A DNA stretch of 62,025 nucleotides from Corynebacterium lemuris (GCF_024919295.1 NZ_JANWTC010000015.1:1-62025); one strand, 5' to 3'; positions 1 through 8,828 are shown, counted from the first letter of the stretch. Made by a program: numbers and translations. Notes: generated from the letters alone by a model not told the origin.

Positions 1-35
1 CATAAAGTTACACACCCCCCACCACACACACAAAT

Positions 36-65
36 CCCCAGGTCAATGCAGTGATCAACCTGGGG
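36..65 (-). terminator. possible murA terminator hairpin
   Basis: CCCCAGGT (36-43) pairs with ACCTGGGG (58-65) around a 14-nt loop just past the murA stop. Read on the minus strand only a short ATTTG follows, so it is a weak intrinsic terminator at best. The 35 bases to its left are an AC-rich, gene-free run. Confidence 0.35.
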
Positions 66-82
66 AAGGAACATGGTGGCAG

Positions 83-1339
83 CTATTGACTGACCCGCTC
101 GATGGTCGCCCCCAGGGACTGGAGGTTCTCGACGAAGCTCGGGTAGCCACGGTCGATGTGGTGGACATCGTGGACGGTGGTCACACCGTCCGCCAGGAGA
201 GCCGCGAGCACCAGGCCGGCGCCGGCACGGATGTCGGAGCTCCACACCTCTGTCGAGGAGAGCTGCTCAATTCCGTGGAGCACAACATGGTGACCATCCA
301 CGGTGGCGTGGGCCCCGAGTCGCTGCATCTCATCGACGAAGCGGAAACGGGACTCGAAGACGTTCTCGGTGATGACGCTCATGCCGTCGGCGATGGCGGA
401 GATGCCGATGGCCATCGGCTGGAGGTCGGTGGGGAAACCGGGGAACGGCAGGGTCTGGTAGTCCACAGCCATGGGCCGACGGTCCATCCGTACGCGGAAT
501 CCGTTCTCGTAGGTCTCCACCTCTGCCCCGGCAACCTTGAGCTTCTCCAGCGCCAGATGCAGGTGGCGGGGAGAGATCCCGCCGACGGTGACGTCTCCGC
601 GGGTCATGGCTGCGGCGTAGGCCCACGTGCCGGCGACGATGCGGTCGCCCATGACCTCGTGCTCGGTGGGCTCGAGCCTCTCCACGCCCTCGATGGTGAT
701 GGTGGAGGTGCCGGCGCCGTCGATACGCGCGCCCATGGAGTTGAGCATCTCGCAGAGATCGGCGATCTCCGGTTCACGCGCGGCGTTGTCCAGGACCGTG
801 GTGCCCTCGGCGAGCACGGCGGCGGTGAGGATATTCTCCGTTGCTCCCACTGAGGGGAAATCGAGGGCGATCTTCGCGCCCCGTAGGGATTCGGCCTCCG
901 CGACGACGGCACCGTGGGAGATGCGGGTGGTGGCACCGAGCTTCTCCAGACCGGACTGGTGCATGTCCAGGGGGCGGTTGCCGATGGCGTCACCACCCGG
1001 CAGCGCCACCACTGCCCGGCCACAGCGGGCGGTCAGGGGGCCGAGGACACAGACAGAGGCACGGAACTGACGTACGGCGTCGAAATCCGCGTCAGATTTC
1101 AGTTCCGCGGGAGTGGTGATGCGCACGACGTCACCGTCCAGCTCGACCGCGCAGCCGAGGCCCTCGAGGACGCGCTGCATGAGTGGGACGTCGAGAATTT
1201 CGGGGCAGTTCCTCAGCGTGGTGGTGCCTTCGGCGAGCAGAGCCGCCGCCATGAGCTTGAGGACGCTGTTCTTTGCGCCACTGACTTTGACGGCACCCTG
1301 CAGGCGAGCGCCACCGCTGACAAGAAATCGATCCTTCAC
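83..1339 (-). CDS. murA: UDP-N-acetylglucosamine 1-carboxyvinyltransferase
   Basis: MurA transfers enolpyruvate from PEP to UDP-GlcNAc, the first committed cytoplasmic step of peptidoglycan synthesis. The protein opens [20 protein letters not shown] and keeps the EPSP-synthase-type double fold features ([23 protein letters not shown]). A GTG start at 1339 gives 418 aa, the usual MurA length; the open frame runs further upstream to 1435, but that part is not MurA-like and overlaps ramA. The catalytic loop reads [12 protein letters not shown], so the PEP-attacking Cys is Asp (D117). This is the variant found in Mycobacterium tuberculosis MurA and is tied to fosfomycin insensitivity. It lies 37 bp downstream of ramA on the same strand. 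Confidence 0.96.
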   Translation of the reverse strand: MKDRFLVSGGARLQGAVKVSGAKNSVLKLMAAALLAEGTTTLRNCPEILDVPLMQRVLEGLGCAVELDGDVVRITTPAELKSDADFDAVRQFRASVCVLGPLTARCGRAVVALPGGDAIGNRPLDMHQSGLEKLGATTRISHGAVVAEAESLRGAKIALDFPSVGATENILTAAVLAEGTTVLDNAAREPEIADLCEMLNSMGARIDGAGTSTITIEGVERLEPTEHEVMGDRIVAGTWAYAAAMTRGDVTVGGISPRHLHLALEKLKVAGAEVETYENGFRVRMDRRPMAVDYQTLPFPGFPTDLQPMAIGISAIADGMSVITENVFESRFRFVDEMQRLGAHATVDGHHVVLHGIEQLSSTEVWSSDIRAGAGLVLAALLADGVTTVHDVHHIDRGYPSFVENLQSLGATIERVSQ

Positions 1340-1368
1340 GATTCCCGAGAATAGCCGAGTCCGCCCGC

Positions 1369-1382
1369 CCCTGACGTCAGGG
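1369..1382. repeat. 14-bp perfect palindrome over the ramA stop
   Basis: CCCTGACGTCAGGG is a perfect palindrome that covers the ramA stop codon and lies about 30 bp before the murA start. It could be an operator for murA or the base of a small hairpin. No T-tract follows, so it is not a convincing terminator. Confidence 0.4.
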
Positions 1383-2219
1383 CAGCGCGCCGATGCGACG
1401 TGCGGCGTTGACCGCCTCGTAGCGGGTATGGGCACCCAGCTTGCGCATCACGGAACGCAGGTAGGACTTCACCGTCTCCGCCCCGATGCCCATCTCCTCG
1501 GCGGCCTCGACGTTGGTGTGCCCGAGCGCGACACACGACAGGACATCCAGCTCCCGGGCGGAGAGCTTGGTGGACTGCTTGACGCGGACGGGTGAGACCA
1601 TCTGATCACACAGCTGCTCGAGCTCCTTGCGGAGCATCTCGTCCTCGACACGGTTGGCCAACATGCGCAGCTTCGAATGGGTGGAGCGGACCTGCTCCCA
1701 CTCCGCGCCGTTCATCACGCGGCCCGATTTCGCGGCACCGGCCTTGCCGCCCTCCGCCCGCCGGAGGGCGGAGTTGACCGCCAGGTCCTGCTCCAGGGTG
1801 CGCGCCGTCATGGTGACCTCCTCGATCACCTTGTCCCCCAGGCGGACGGGAGAGTGCACGCCCACGTAGAGGACACCGCGGATCTCCCGGTTGACGATCA
1901 CCGGCACCGCCACGATGGAGTGGAGCCCCTCATCCTGGATGGCACGGTCATTCTCGTGGGAGATGATGTTGGCCCGCGTGTAATCGGAGACGCCGACGGG
2001 ACGGCGTGTGGTGACCACGCGGCCGCCGACGCCGGAGCCGGGCTCCATGATGAGGTTCTGCAGCGCGGGAGTGCGCAGCCCCACCCACTGGGTGACCTGC
2101 AGCCGGTTGTCCGGCAGCAGGGTTGCATACATGGTGACCGGTATGCCGGTCGCGGTCTTCAGAGACGTGAGCGCCGCCCGGACGGCCTCGTCGTCATCCT
2201 TGATTCTCTGCGAATCCAT
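1377..2219 (-). CDS. ramA: LuxR-type global regulator RamA
   Basis: RamA is the corynebacterial regulator of acetate metabolism and many central-carbon genes. The 280-aa protein starts [20 protein letters not shown]. It has an N-terminal GAF-like sensor ([20 protein letters not shown]) and a C-terminal LuxR helix-turn-helix ([20 protein letters not shown], then [20 protein letters not shown]). The ATG at 2219 is preceded by a strong GGAGGAGGA site; the frame is open further upstream but without an SD. It is divergent from cysK, with about 300 bp of regulatory DNA between them. Several G5T motifs of RamA type lie in its own promoter (see 2275-2419), which fits autoregulation. Confidence 0.95.
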   Translation of the reverse strand: MDSQRIKDDDEAVRAALTSLKTATGIPVTMYATLLPDNRLQVTQWVGLRTPALQNLIMEPGSGVGGRVVTTRRPVGVSDYTRANIISHENDRAIQDEGLHSIVAVPVIVNREIRGVLYVGVHSPVRLGDKVIEEVTMTARTLEQDLAVNSALRRAEGGKAGAAKSGRVMNGAEWEQVRSTHSKLRMLANRVEDEMLRKELEQLCDQMVSPVRVKQSTKLSARELDVLSCVALGHTNVEAAEEMGIGAETVKSYLRSVMRKLGAHTRYEAVNAARRIGALP

Positions 2220-2274
2220 CCTGAATCGTCCTCCTCCGGGTACACCCGTCAGGTGCACCCAAGGCACACATCAA

Positions 2275-2419
2275 CGGGGGTAACTATCTTCTTCAGATGG
2301 GCATTATAACGCTACTTCGGGGGTAAGGGGAATTCGATTGCACAGATCACAGTCCCACCCGCAGCAAAGTGGTGGTACACCTGCAGGGGGTGATATGTCC
2401 ACATCGGGCAACACCCCCG
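2275..2419. promoter_or_regulatory. cluster of RamA-type G5T motifs in the ramA-cysK spacer
   Basis: CGGGGGT (2275-2281), CGGGGGT (2318-2324), AGGGGGT (2385-2391) and, on the other strand, ACCCCCG (2413-2419) fit the described RamA consensus of a run of four to six G flanked by A/C/T and T/C. Four matches in 145 bp suggest RamA autoregulation. Footprint evidence is lacking and the motif is short in GC-rich DNA. TATAAC near 2305 is a candidate -10. Confidence 0.5.
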
Positions 2420-2452
2420 CTCGGCGACCAAAACCGTCCGGTCTAAACTATC

Positions 2453-2468
2453 CATACCGGACTGTCTA
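2453..2468 (+). promoter_or_regulatory. McbR-like operator upstream of cysK
   Basis: CATAC-CGGACT-GTCTA matches 8 of 10 fixed positions of the corynebacterial McbR site TAGAC-N6-GTCTA. A further GTCTA half-site lies at 2441-2445. It sits about 60 bp before cysK, a known McbR-regulon gene in C. glutamicum, so sulfur-dependent repression is likely. Confidence 0.5.
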
Positions 2469-2526
2469 GTGCTGTGGTGTACCATGGCACGCAGCAACGC
2501 ACACGATTCCAAGGAGAAACAGCCTC

Positions 2527-3459
2527 ATGGCCGTATACGACAACATTCTCGACACCATCGGGAACACCCCCCTGGTCCGCCTGAACGGCATCACCGAGGG
2601 CCTCGGTGCCGAGGTGCTGGTGAAGGTCGAGTCCTTCAACCCGGCGAACTCCGTCAAGGACCGCATCGGCAAGGCAATCATCGAGGCCGCTGAAGCCGAC
2701 GGCTCCCTCAAGCCCGGTGGAACCATCGTCGAGGCCACCTCCGGCAACACCGGTATCGCCCTGGCCCTGATCGGTGCCGCCCGCGGCTACAAGGTCATCC
2801 TCACCATGCCGGAGACCATGTCCAACGAGCGCCGCGTCATGCTCCGCGCCTACGGTGCCGAGATTGTCCTGACCCCGGGCGCCGCCGGCATGCAGGGTGC
2901 TGTCGACAAGGCCAACGAGATCGTCGCCGAGCAGGAGAACGCCATCCTGGCCTCCCAGTTCGCCAATCCGGCCAACCTCAAGATCCACCGCGAGACCACC
3001 GCCGAGGAGATCTGGAAGGACACCGACGGCAAGGTCGACATCTTCGTCGCCGGCGTCGGCACCGGCGGCACCGTCTCCGGTGTGGGCCAGGTGCTCAAGG
3101 AGCGCAAGCCGGAGGCCCAGGTCTACGCCGTTGAGCCGGCCGCCTCCCCGCTGCTGTCCGCAGGCAAGGCCGGCCCGCACAAGATTCAGGGCATCGGCGC
3201 CAACTTCATCCCGGAGGTCCTGGACCGCAAGGTTCTCGACGACGTCATCACCGTCTCCAATGAGGACGCCATCGCCGTCTCCCGCGAGCTGGCAGTCAAG
3301 GACGGCATCCTGGGCGGCATCTCCACCGGCGGCAACGTCTGGGCCGCCCTGGAGCTGGCCAAGAAGCCGGAGAACGCCGGCAAGACCATCGTCACCGTCG
3401 TCTGCGACTACGGTGAGCGTTACGTCTCCACCATCCTCTACGAGGACATCCGCGACTAG
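2527..3459 (+). CDS. cysK: cysteine synthase A (O-acetylserine sulfhydrylase)
   Basis: This cytoplasmic PLP enzyme converts O-acetylserine and sulfide to cysteine. The 310-aa product shows the CysK start ([16 protein letters not shown]), the PLP-lysine motif [14 protein letters not shown], the substrate loop [12 protein letters not shown] and the PLP-phosphate glycine loop [11 protein letters not shown]. An AAGGAG site precedes the ATG. It is followed after 20 bp by cysE, so the two final steps of cysteine synthesis form one operon, ended by the hairpin at 4088. A McbR-like operator lies upstream. Confidence 0.97.
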   Translation: MAVYDNILDTIGNTPLVRLNGITEGLGAEVLVKVESFNPANSVKDRIGKAIIEAAEADGSLKPGGTIVEATSGNTGIALALIGAARGYKVILTMPETMSNERRVMLRAYGAEIVLTPGAAGMQGAVDKANEIVAEQENAILASQFANPANLKIHRETTAEEIWKDTDGKVDIFVAGVGTGGTVSGVGQVLKERKPEAQVYAVEPAASPLLSAGKAGPHKIQGIGANFIPEVLDRKVLDDVITVSNEDAIAVSRELAVKDGILGGISTGGNVWAALELAKKPENAGKTIVTVVCDYGERYVSTILYEDIRD

Positions 3460-3479
3460 GACTGGGTACACTCTGGGCC

Positions 3480-4079
3480 ATGCTGTTGCTGAGAATCGCG
3501 AAGACCATCCGCGAAGACCTCCAGAATGCGCGCGAACACGATCCTGCCGCTCGCGGTGATGTCGAGAACGCCATCGTCTACTCGGGGCTCCACGCAATCT
3601 GGGCGCACCGGGTGTCGCACTGGCTGTGGAAGCGCGGACTACGTGGCCCCGCCCGCATCCTCGCTCAGCTCAACCGCTTCTTCACCGGTATCGAGATCCA
3701 CCCCGGTGCCACGATCGGCCGCCGTTTCTTCATAGACCACGGCATGGGCATTGTCATCGGCGAGACCACGGAGATCGGTGACGGCGTGATGCTCTACCAC
3801 GGCGTGACCTTGGGCGGTCAGGTACTCACCCAGACCAAGCGTCACCCGACGCTGGAGGACAATGTCACCATCGGTGCCGGCGCCAAGGTGCTGGGTCCGA
3901 TCACCATCGGCGCCGGCTCAGCCATCGGCGCCAACGCGGTCGTGACCAAGGACGTGCCGGCCGATCACATCGCCACCGGCATCCCGGCGAAGAACCGACC
4001 CCGCAGGCAGAGCGAGCGGATCAAGCTCGTCGATCCTGACTACTACGCGGCCGAAGATCCGGTCGACTACAGCATCTGA
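3480..4079 (+). CDS. cysE: serine O-acetyltransferase
   Basis: CysE acetylates serine with acetyl-CoA to give the substrate of CysK, and the two enzymes commonly associate. The 199-aa protein has a short helical N-terminus and then left-handed beta-helix hexapeptide repeats ([20 protein letters not shown], then [20 protein letters not shown]) with the catalytic FIDHG histidine. It ends DYSI, and a terminal Ile is what docks SAT tails into the CysK active site. It is the short epsH/cysE form common in Actinobacteria. It lies in the cysK operon. Confidence 0.96.
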   Translation: MLLLRIAKTIREDLQNAREHDPAARGDVENAIVYSGLHAIWAHRVSHWLWKRGLRGPARILAQLNRFFTGIEIHPGATIGRRFFIDHGMGIVIGETTEIGDGVMLYHGVTLGGQVLTQTKRHPTLEDNVTIGAGAKVLGPITIGAGSAIGANAVVTKDVPADHIATGIPAKNRPRRQSERIKLVDPDYYAAEDPVDYSI

Positions 4080-4087
4080 CGGCCGAA

Positions 4088-4125
4088 AATGCCCCGGGAG
4101 ATTTTTCTTCCGGGGCATTCTTCAT
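4088..4125 (+). terminator. cysK-cysE operon terminator
   Basis: AATGCCCCGG (4088-4097) and CCGGGGCATT (4110-4119) form a perfect 10-bp stem with a T-rich loop, followed by TTC. It lies 9 bp past the cysE stop. Confidence 0.85.
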
Positions 4126-4147
4126 GACCTGATCCTGCTTGGCGACG

Positions 4148-4450
4148 TCACGGGTTCCGGTCCTCACACAGGTCCCGGTAGTCCTCGTTCTTCTTGATGA
4201 AATGCGCCACAGCGGAGCACGAGGGGGTGATGGTCGCCCCTTCCTCGCGCGCATGGTCAAGCGCCGCCCGGATCAGCGGGACGGACAGGCCCCTCCCGCG
4301 GAAAGCCTGGTCGACGACGGTGTGGTTGAAGTCCAGGACATTGCCTTCCCGGGGGACGTAGGAGGCATAACCGGCCTCCCGACCGTCGACGATGATCTCG
4401 AAACGGTTCCTGCCCTCGATGTGCCTGATCTCGTAGTTCTGCTCAGTCAT
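4148..4450 (-). CDS. small GNAT-type N-acetyltransferase (YjdJ-like)
   Basis: This 100-aa protein has the compact GNAT fold of the YjdJ/COG2388 family. It contains VLDFNHTVVDQAFRGRGLSV, in which RGRG is the acetyl-CoA pyrophosphate loop, then LIRAALDHAREEGATITPSC. The substrate is unknown for the family. An AGGAGA ribosome site precedes the ATG. It is convergent with cysE and divergent from the MarR gene. A homologous acetyltransferase follows cysE in C. glutamicum as I recall. Confidence 0.85.
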   Translation of the reverse strand: MTEQNYEIRHIEGRNRFEIIVDGREAGYASYVPREGNVLDFNHTVVDQAFRGRGLSVPLIRAALDHAREEGATITPSCSAVAHFIKKNEDYRDLCEDRNP

Positions 4451-4593
4451 GTGGTGGAGTCTCCTGCCTGGGTCGCGTGTGCATATGGTGGGTCCGCTAC
4501 ACAGCCCAGTATGCCCACGCCTCTCGTGTTCTGCCAGGGAATATTTCCGCTGGCGAGGCAGGGACGTGAGGGAATAATTATACTATCTTTACA

Positions 4594-4611
4594 CCCATAG
4601 TTAACTGTGGG
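4594..4611. promoter_or_regulatory. inverted-repeat operator 1 upstream of marR
   Basis: CCCATAGTTAACTGTGGG is an 18-bp inverted repeat with one mismatch, centred on GTTAAC, in an AT-rich stretch. Its size fits a MarR-dimer operator. It partly overlaps a candidate -10, GATAAT (4611-4616). Confidence 0.55.
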
Positions 4612-4613
4612 AT

Positions 4614-4629
4614 AATTTATCTATAAATT
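4614..4629. promoter_or_regulatory. inverted-repeat operator 2 upstream of marR
   Basis: AATTTAT-CT-ATAAATT has perfect 7-bp arms and begins 2 bp after operator 1. It lies 25 bp before the marR ATG, over the likely transcription start, which is typical of autorepression. Confidence 0.55.
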
Positions 4630-4653
4630 CGAGGCGAGAGGCTAGATCCACAC

Positions 4654-5232
4654 ATGACGGATCCGCGAAATGCATCTGGCATCGAGGGCATCTCAGGCAG
4701 CCTCTATGATGTCAACTCCAGCGATCCCCGCAGCGAGCTGGTTGACCGCTCTGCCCTGGATCCGGAGGACGTCCATCAGATCACCCGGTTGATGAACGCC
4801 CTCTCAGGGCTGCGCGAGAAAGAGAAGGCGCTCGCCGATGCCTCCGAGAAGTACATGAGGCTGAGCACGCAGGACATGCGCGCCCTCCATTTCCTCATCG
4901 TCGCCAATCACCGGGCCGAGGTGGTCACTCCAGGCATGCTCGGCACCCACCTGGAGATGTCCCCCGCATCCATCACCAAGCTGCTCAACCGCCTGGAGAA
5001 AGGCAGTCACATCATCCGCCAGGTCCACCCGGTGGACCGTCGGGCCTTCTCCATCGAGGTGACCCAGGAGACCCGCGCCTCCGCCATGGAGACCGTGGGC
5101 AGGAAACATGCCAAGCGCTTCCAGGCCGCCGCCCGGCTCAGCCGCGAGGAACGTCAGGTGGTGATCAACTTCCTGGAGGACATGGCGCAGGAGTTGGCCC
5201 TGGACGATGTCGACTGGACAGAGGGGAACTGA
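4654..5232 (+). CDS. MarR-family transcriptional regulator
   Basis: This 192-aa protein has a roughly 40-residue N-terminal extension and then a MarR winged helix. The recognition region reads VTPGMLGTHLEMSPASITKL, and LNRLEKGSHIIRQVHPVDRR is the wing with the conserved DRR. Ligand and targets are unknown. The promoter carries two inverted repeats. The convergent lipocalin gene has a related AT-rich element in its promoter, so it is a candidate target. The start is weakly supported because no strong SD is seen. Confidence 0.88.
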   Translation: MTDPRNASGIEGISGSLYDVNSSDPRSELVDRSALDPEDVHQITRLMNALSGLREKEKALADASEKYMRLSTQDMRALHFLIVANHRAEVVTPGMLGTHLEMSPASITKLLNRLEKGSHIIRQVHPVDRRAFSIEVTQETRASAMETVGRKHAKRFQAAARLSREERQVVINFLEDMAQELALDDVDWTEGN

Positions 5233-5266
5233 GAAACGGCCACCTGCCGGAGCAGGTGGCCGTTTC
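5233..5266. terminator. bidirectional terminator between marR and lipocalin
   Basis: GAAACGGCCACCTGC (5233-5247) and GCAGGTGGCCGTTTC (5252-5266) form a perfect 15-bp stem with a 4-nt loop. It serves both convergent genes. Confidence 0.9.
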
Positions 5267-5273
5267 CATGGTC

Positions 5274-5918
5274 CTAGAGGGTGCAGAGCGGTGCGACGTC
5301 CTTGCGCCCCTCAGCCATGGGCACGGTGAGGAAGGAGCAGGACCACCAGCCGCGGGACTCAACGATGGAACGCACCTCCGACCACCGCTCGGCACTCAGG
5401 TTGGGTGTGCGGGAGAGCACGAAGCCTGAATTGCGGTTGGGGTCACCGACAATGGCCAACGAATACCCCTCATCCAGGTAGGTGACCCGGTAGTTGGTGG
5501 GGCCGTCCGGATCCTGGAAGGGCACGTCAGGGAAGTTCACCCGCAGGGAGGCGTCGGAGCGCACCGAAGCGGTCCCCTCGATGACAGAGGGACCGAAGAA
5601 GGTCCCGCAGGAGTTGCGGACCGAGATGGTGGAGTCGTCGAGCGCCGCATATTCAGCGGTGGTGTCGCTGGCACACTGCAGGGAGTAGGGCTGCGGCAGG
5701 GCAGCGACCTGGTACCACTTGCCGGCGTATTCATTGAGGTCGACCTTGAACCCCACTTCAGGCAGCTCATTGCCGGGGACGGATGAACCGGTGGGGAGGA
5801 GCTGGGAGGAACCGCCCCCGACGCGCCCGCCGTCGAAGATGTCCTGAGCCTGGGACGCCGGAGCAGCCAGGGTGGTGAGAAGTGCTGCGGCCCCGAGGCC
5901 AGCGAGGAATTTCCTCAT
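5274..5918 (-). CDS. secreted lipocalin-family protein
   Basis: The 214-aa product has a Sec signal peptide (MRKFLAGLGAAALLTTLAAP, cleavage near ASQAQD) and no lipobox. The mature part has the lipocalin G-x-W signature in VDLNEYAGKWYQVAALPQPY, then NYRVTYLDEGYSLAIVGDPN and GFVLSRTPNLS as in Blc-type lipocalins. Four Cys residues could form disulfides. These proteins bind hydrophobic ligands at the cell surface; the ligand here is unknown. A GAAGGGA site precedes the ATG. It is convergent with marR and divergent from the fasciclin gene. Confidence 0.85.
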   Translation of the reverse strand: MRKFLAGLGAAALLTTLAAPASQAQDIFDGGRVGGGSSQLLPTGSSVPGNELPEVGFKVDLNEYAGKWYQVAALPQPYSLQCASDTTAEYAALDDSTISVRNSCGTFFGPSVIEGTASVRSDASLRVNFPDVPFQDPDGPTNYRVTYLDEGYSLAIVGDPNRNSGFVLSRTPNLSAERWSEVRSIVESRGWWSCSFLTVPMAEGRKDVAPLCTL

Positions 5919-6142
5919 TATTTATCCCTTCAGGTAGTTATATTATCTAGAAGTGTAATACATGTGACTCGCAGTTTCCTGCATTCCGGAAAATCACCCC
6001 CACCCCCCGAGTGTCGCCAGCCACTTCCCTGAACAGCCCCACCCCTATGGCCACGCCGGAGCAGAATAATTTTCCCGATTCTCTTGCTTAGAATCAGATA
6101 TTAACTTAGAGTAAACATTATCCACTACTGAAAGGTTTCATC
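5919..6142. promoter_or_regulatory. divergent lipocalin/fasciclin promoter region
   Basis: This 224-bp AT-rich spacer holds the lipocalin promoter with a TATTA...TAATA dyad (5941-5960) that includes TTATCTA, also present in marR operator 2. On the fasciclin side two CTTAGA copies lie 19 bp apart near 6088-6112. No coding sequence was seen. Confidence 0.4.
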
Positions 6143-6745
6143 ATGAAACGAGTAATTGCCGCCACCGGTGCCCTCAGCATGGCGCTCCTCCTCGGCGCCT
6201 GCGCCTCCGAGGACAACGAGACGACGGCAGGTACAACCGCCGAGACCACCACCGAGGTCACCACCTCCGAAACCACGACTGAAGAGACCACGACAACCAC
6301 TGCGGCAGCAGAGGGCGACGACATCGTCGACACCGCCGTGGCGGCCGGTCAGTTCACCACCCTCACCACTGCCCTCCAGGAGGCGGGCCTGGTCGAGACC
6401 CTCAAGGGCGACGGGCCGTTCACCGTGTTTGCCCCCACCGACGAGGCCTTCGCCGCCCTGCCGGAGGGCACCCTCGACACCCTCCTGGCCGATCCTTCCG
6501 GCGATCTGACCGAGATCCTGACCTACCACGTCATCCCGTCTGAGGTCTTCGCCGCCGACGTCGTGGAACTCGACGGCCAGACCGTCGAAACCGTCCAGGG
6601 CGCCAGCCTGACCGTGAACGTGGACGGCGAAAACGTCTCCCTGACCGACGTGGCCGGCAACACCATCAATGTCATCGACACCGATATCGATGCCTCCAAC
6701 GGTGTCATCCACGTCATTGACGGTGTCCTCATGCCGACCCCGTAG
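6143..6745 (+). CDS. fasciclin (FAS1) domain lipoprotein
   Basis: The 200-aa protein starts with a lipoprotein signal ([20 protein letters not shown], lipobox LGAC). A Thr/Glu-rich linker of about 35 residues follows, likely spanning or anchoring in the wall. A single FAS1 domain comes next: H1-like [28 protein letters not shown], and H2-like [17 protein letters not shown]. It resembles mycobacterial MPT83/MPB70 and is probably an adhesion or surface protein. It is monocistronic and ends at the hairpin at 6767. Confidence 0.92.
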   Translation: MKRVIAATGALSMALLLGACASEDNETTAGTTAETTTEVTTSETTTEETTTTTAAAEGDDIVDTAVAAGQFTTLTTALQEAGLVETLKGDGPFTVFAPTDEAFAALPEGTLDTLLADPSGDLTEILTYHVIPSEVFAADVVELDGQTVETVQGASLTVNVDGENVSLTDVAGNTINVIDTDIDASNGVIHVIDGVLMPTP

Positions 6746-6766
6746 GCCGACGCAGAGCCACACCCC

Positions 6767-6800
6767 AGCCCCCACCACACCACCCCGGTGGGGGCTTTCC
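6767..6800 (+). terminator. fasciclin gene terminator
   Basis: AGCCCCCACC (6767-6776) pairs with GGTGGGGGCT (6787-6796), followed by TT. Confidence 0.85.
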
Positions 6801-6823
6801 GCCTCCCGGAACCGCACGCAGAA

Positions 6824-6856
6824 AAGCCCCCACCGATTTTCACCGGGTGGGGGCTT
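6824..6856 (-). terminator. tRNA-Phe transcript terminator
   Basis: AAGCCCCCACC (6824-6834) pairs with GGTGGGGGCTT (6846-6856); on the minus strand the stem is followed by TTTTC. It lies 7 bp past the 3' end of tRNA-Phe. Confidence 0.85.
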
Positions 6857-6862
6857 GAACTG

Positions 6863-6935
6863 TGGCCAGAGCCAGGATCGAACTGGCGACCTTCCACTTT
6901 TCAGGCGGACGCTCTACCGACTGAGCTATCTGGCC
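6863..6935 (-). tRNA. tRNA-Phe (GAA)
   Basis: This 73-nt cloverleaf has acceptor GGCCAGA, D-arm GCTCAGTCGGTAGAGC, anticodon loop CTGAAAA and T-loop GTTCGATCC. CCA is not encoded (ACAG follows). It is transcribed with the upstream tRNA-Asp. Confidence 0.95.
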
Positions 6936-6962
6936 GAAGACTGCCGCTAGAGACAATCTCTG

Positions 6963-7036
6963 CGACCCTGACGGGACTTGAACCCGCGACCTCCGCCGTG
7001 ACAGGGCGGCGCGCTAACCAACTGCGCCACAGGGCC
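6963..7036 (-). tRNA. tRNA-Asp (GTC), copy 1
   Basis: This 74-nt cloverleaf has acceptor GGCCCTG and anticodon loop CTGTCAC (GTC). It is identical to the copy at 7207-7280 and lies 27 bp upstream of tRNA-Phe on the same transcript. Confidence 0.95.
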
Positions 7037-7080
7037 TTACTACTAATGTGCTCAGGACTGGTCCTTCGCAACGAGATGTA

Positions 7081-7110
7081 ACATTACACAGAACCAGACA
7101 TCAATGACAA
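7081..7110 (-). promoter_or_regulatory. promoter of the tRNA-Asp/tRNA-Phe unit
   Basis: On the minus strand TTGTCA (7105-7110) and TAATGT (7081-7086) are separated by 18 bp, about 45 bp before tRNA-Asp copy 1 and downstream of the previous terminator. Confidence 0.45.
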
Positions 7111-7156
7111 ATCGCCAGGTCAGGGCGACTTTCCCGCACACTTACCGGACATGCAC

Positions 7157-7198
7157 AAGACCCCCGGCCGCTTCCGTTAGGAAACAACCGGGGGTCTT
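7157..7198 (-). terminator. terminator of the tRNA-Glu/tRNA-Asp unit
   Basis: AAGACCCCCGG (7157-7167) pairs perfectly with CCGGGGGTCTT (7188-7198), 8 bp past tRNA-Asp copy 2. It separates two tRNA transcripts. Confidence 0.85.
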
Positions 7199-7206
7199 CG
7201 CTACTG

Positions 7207-7280
7207 CGACCCTGACGGGACTTGAACCCGCGACCTCCGCCGTGACAGGGCGGCGCGCTAACCAACTGCGCCACAGGGCC
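7207..7280 (-). tRNA. tRNA-Asp (GTC), copy 2
   Basis: This is a 74-nt exact duplicate of copy 1, with anticodon loop CTGTCAC. It follows tRNA-Glu by 27 bp. Confidence 0.95.
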
Positions 7281-7307
7281 TTATTCTTTTCTAGAGGCAA
7301 GCCTCTG

Positions 7308-7380
<73 letters not shown>

Positions 7381-7536
7381 CAGTCAATTTTCCAGAAGCG
7401 CTCTGGGACGTGCGACTGACAAGAAGACTACTGCATTCGGTGTGAAGAACAAAAACCGCTGGCCCCGGCGTGTTTTCACGTACCAATCTGATCTACCCTG
7501 GAAACATCAGGACGAATCAAGAACAGGCGGAAAACC

Positions 7537-7866
7537 ATGAGCCAGAACAATGACCAGACCAGCTGCTCCTGCCATGAGCCGAACGTCCACGGCTACAACG
7601 AGAACAAGGCGAAATACCTCGCCCGCCTCAAGCGGATTGAGGGCCAGACCCGTGGCATCCACCGGATGATCGATGAGGACCAGTACTGCATCGACATCCT
7701 CACCCAGGTCTCCGCGGTGACCTCTGCCCTGGAGAATGTCGCCCTGGCACTGCTGCAGGACCACATCTCCCACTGCGTTGCCGGGGCCGCGAAGGCGGAC
7801 GGGGAGGCCGCGGATGAGAAGATCCGGGAGGCCATGAAGGCCATCCAGAAGATGGTGAAGTCCTGA
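7537..7866 (+). CDS. CsoR-family metal-sensing repressor
   Basis: This 109-aa all-helical DUF156 repressor carries the copper-site residues C51 (DQYCIDIL), H76 and C80 (LQDHISHC) of CsoR and the family core ARLKRIEGQTRGIHRMI. An N-terminal CSCHEPNVHGY segment adds possible ligands. By family it represses copper-efflux genes until Cu(I) binds, but no copper ATPase or metallochaperone is adjacent. The next gene is an ABC exporter 74 bp downstream. Nickel or formaldehyde sensing (RcnR/FrmR) is less likely with this Cys-His-Cys pattern. Confidence 0.88.
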   Translation: MSQNNDQTSCSCHEPNVHGYNENKAKYLARLKRIEGQTRGIHRMIDEDQYCIDILTQVSAVTSALENVALALLQDHISHCVAGAAKADGEAADEKIREAMKAIQKMVKS

Positions 7867-7940
7867 CGCGGTTCTAGCCGAAGGTCCTGTCCGCGGACTA
7901 TTCTGGGAGGAAGGAACACAGTTCCCCGGAAAGGGCCGCC

Positions 7941-8828
7941 ATGGACCTGGTAGTGGAGACAGTCGGACTGACCAAGAGCTTCGGTCCGGTCCGTGCGTTG
8001 AATGAACTCGATCTCACGGTGCAGACAGGTGAGGTGCATGGTTTCCTCGGGCCGAATGGCGCCGGGAAGTCAACGGCACTGCGCATCCTCCTGGGTATCC
8101 TGCGGCATGACACTGGTTCTGTGCAGGTGCTCGGAGGCGATCCCTGGCGCAATGCCGTGGATCTCCACCGTCGAATGGCGTATGTACCCGGTGACGTCCA
8201 GCTGTGGCCGAATCTGACAGGTGGGGAGGCCATTGATCTGTTCGCCCGGTTGCGGGGCGGGTTCGACAGGGCCCGGCGCGACGAGCTGATCGAGCGCTTC
8301 GACCTGGATCCGGGCCAGAAGGGCCGGACTTATTCGAAGGGGAACCGGCAGAAGGTCGCGTTGATCTCGGCCCTGGCCTCCGATGCGGAGCTGCTGCTTC
8401 TCGACGAGCCCACCTCCGGTCTCGATCCACTCATGGAATCGCAGTTCCAGGAGGTCATCCGGGAGATGAAACAACGCGGTCACACGGTGCTGCTGTCCAG
8501 CCATATCCTCGCTCAGGTGGAGGCTCTGGCAGACCGCATCTCCATCATCCGGAAGGGACGGATCGTCGAATCCGGTTCCCTGCTGGACATGCGTCATCTC
8601 AGCCGCACGGTGGTCACCACCCTGACGGACCGGCCGATGGATGAGCTGGTCAGCCATGAGGGGATTTTCAATGCGCACCGGGAGGGCGAACAGGTGCGGT
8701 TCGACGTCGACACCGAGCACCTCCCCGAGGTCATGCGTCTGCTCGCGGCACTGGAGGTCCGTGCCATCACCGCCTCCCCACCCTCCCTGGAGCGGATCCT
8801 GCTGCGTCACTACGGGGACGAACCATGA
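7941..8828 (+). CDS. ABC exporter, ATP-binding subunit
   Basis: The 295-aa NBD has Walker [10 protein letters not shown], a degenerate signature YSKGNRQK, Walker [15 protein letters not shown] and switch His in LLSSHIL. It also has the C-terminal extension of the drug/polyketide-exporter (DrrA-like) group. It overlaps its permease by 4 bp (ATGA), so the two are co-translated. The likely role is export of a drug or lipid; the substrate is unknown. Confidence 0.93.
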   Translation: MDLVVETVGLTKSFGPVRALNELDLTVQTGEVHGFLGPNGAGKSTALRILLGILRHDTGSVQVLGGDPWRNAVDLHRRMAYVPGDVQLWPNLTGGEAIDLFARLRGGFDRARRDELIERFDLDPGQKGRTYSKGNRQKVALISALASDAELLLLDEPTSGLDPLMESQFQEVIREMKQRGHTVLLSSHILAQVEALADRISIIRKGRIVESGSLLDMRHLSRTVVTTLTDRPMDELVSHEGIFNAHREGEQVRFDVDTEHLPEVMRLLAALEVRAITASPPSLERILLRHYGDEP

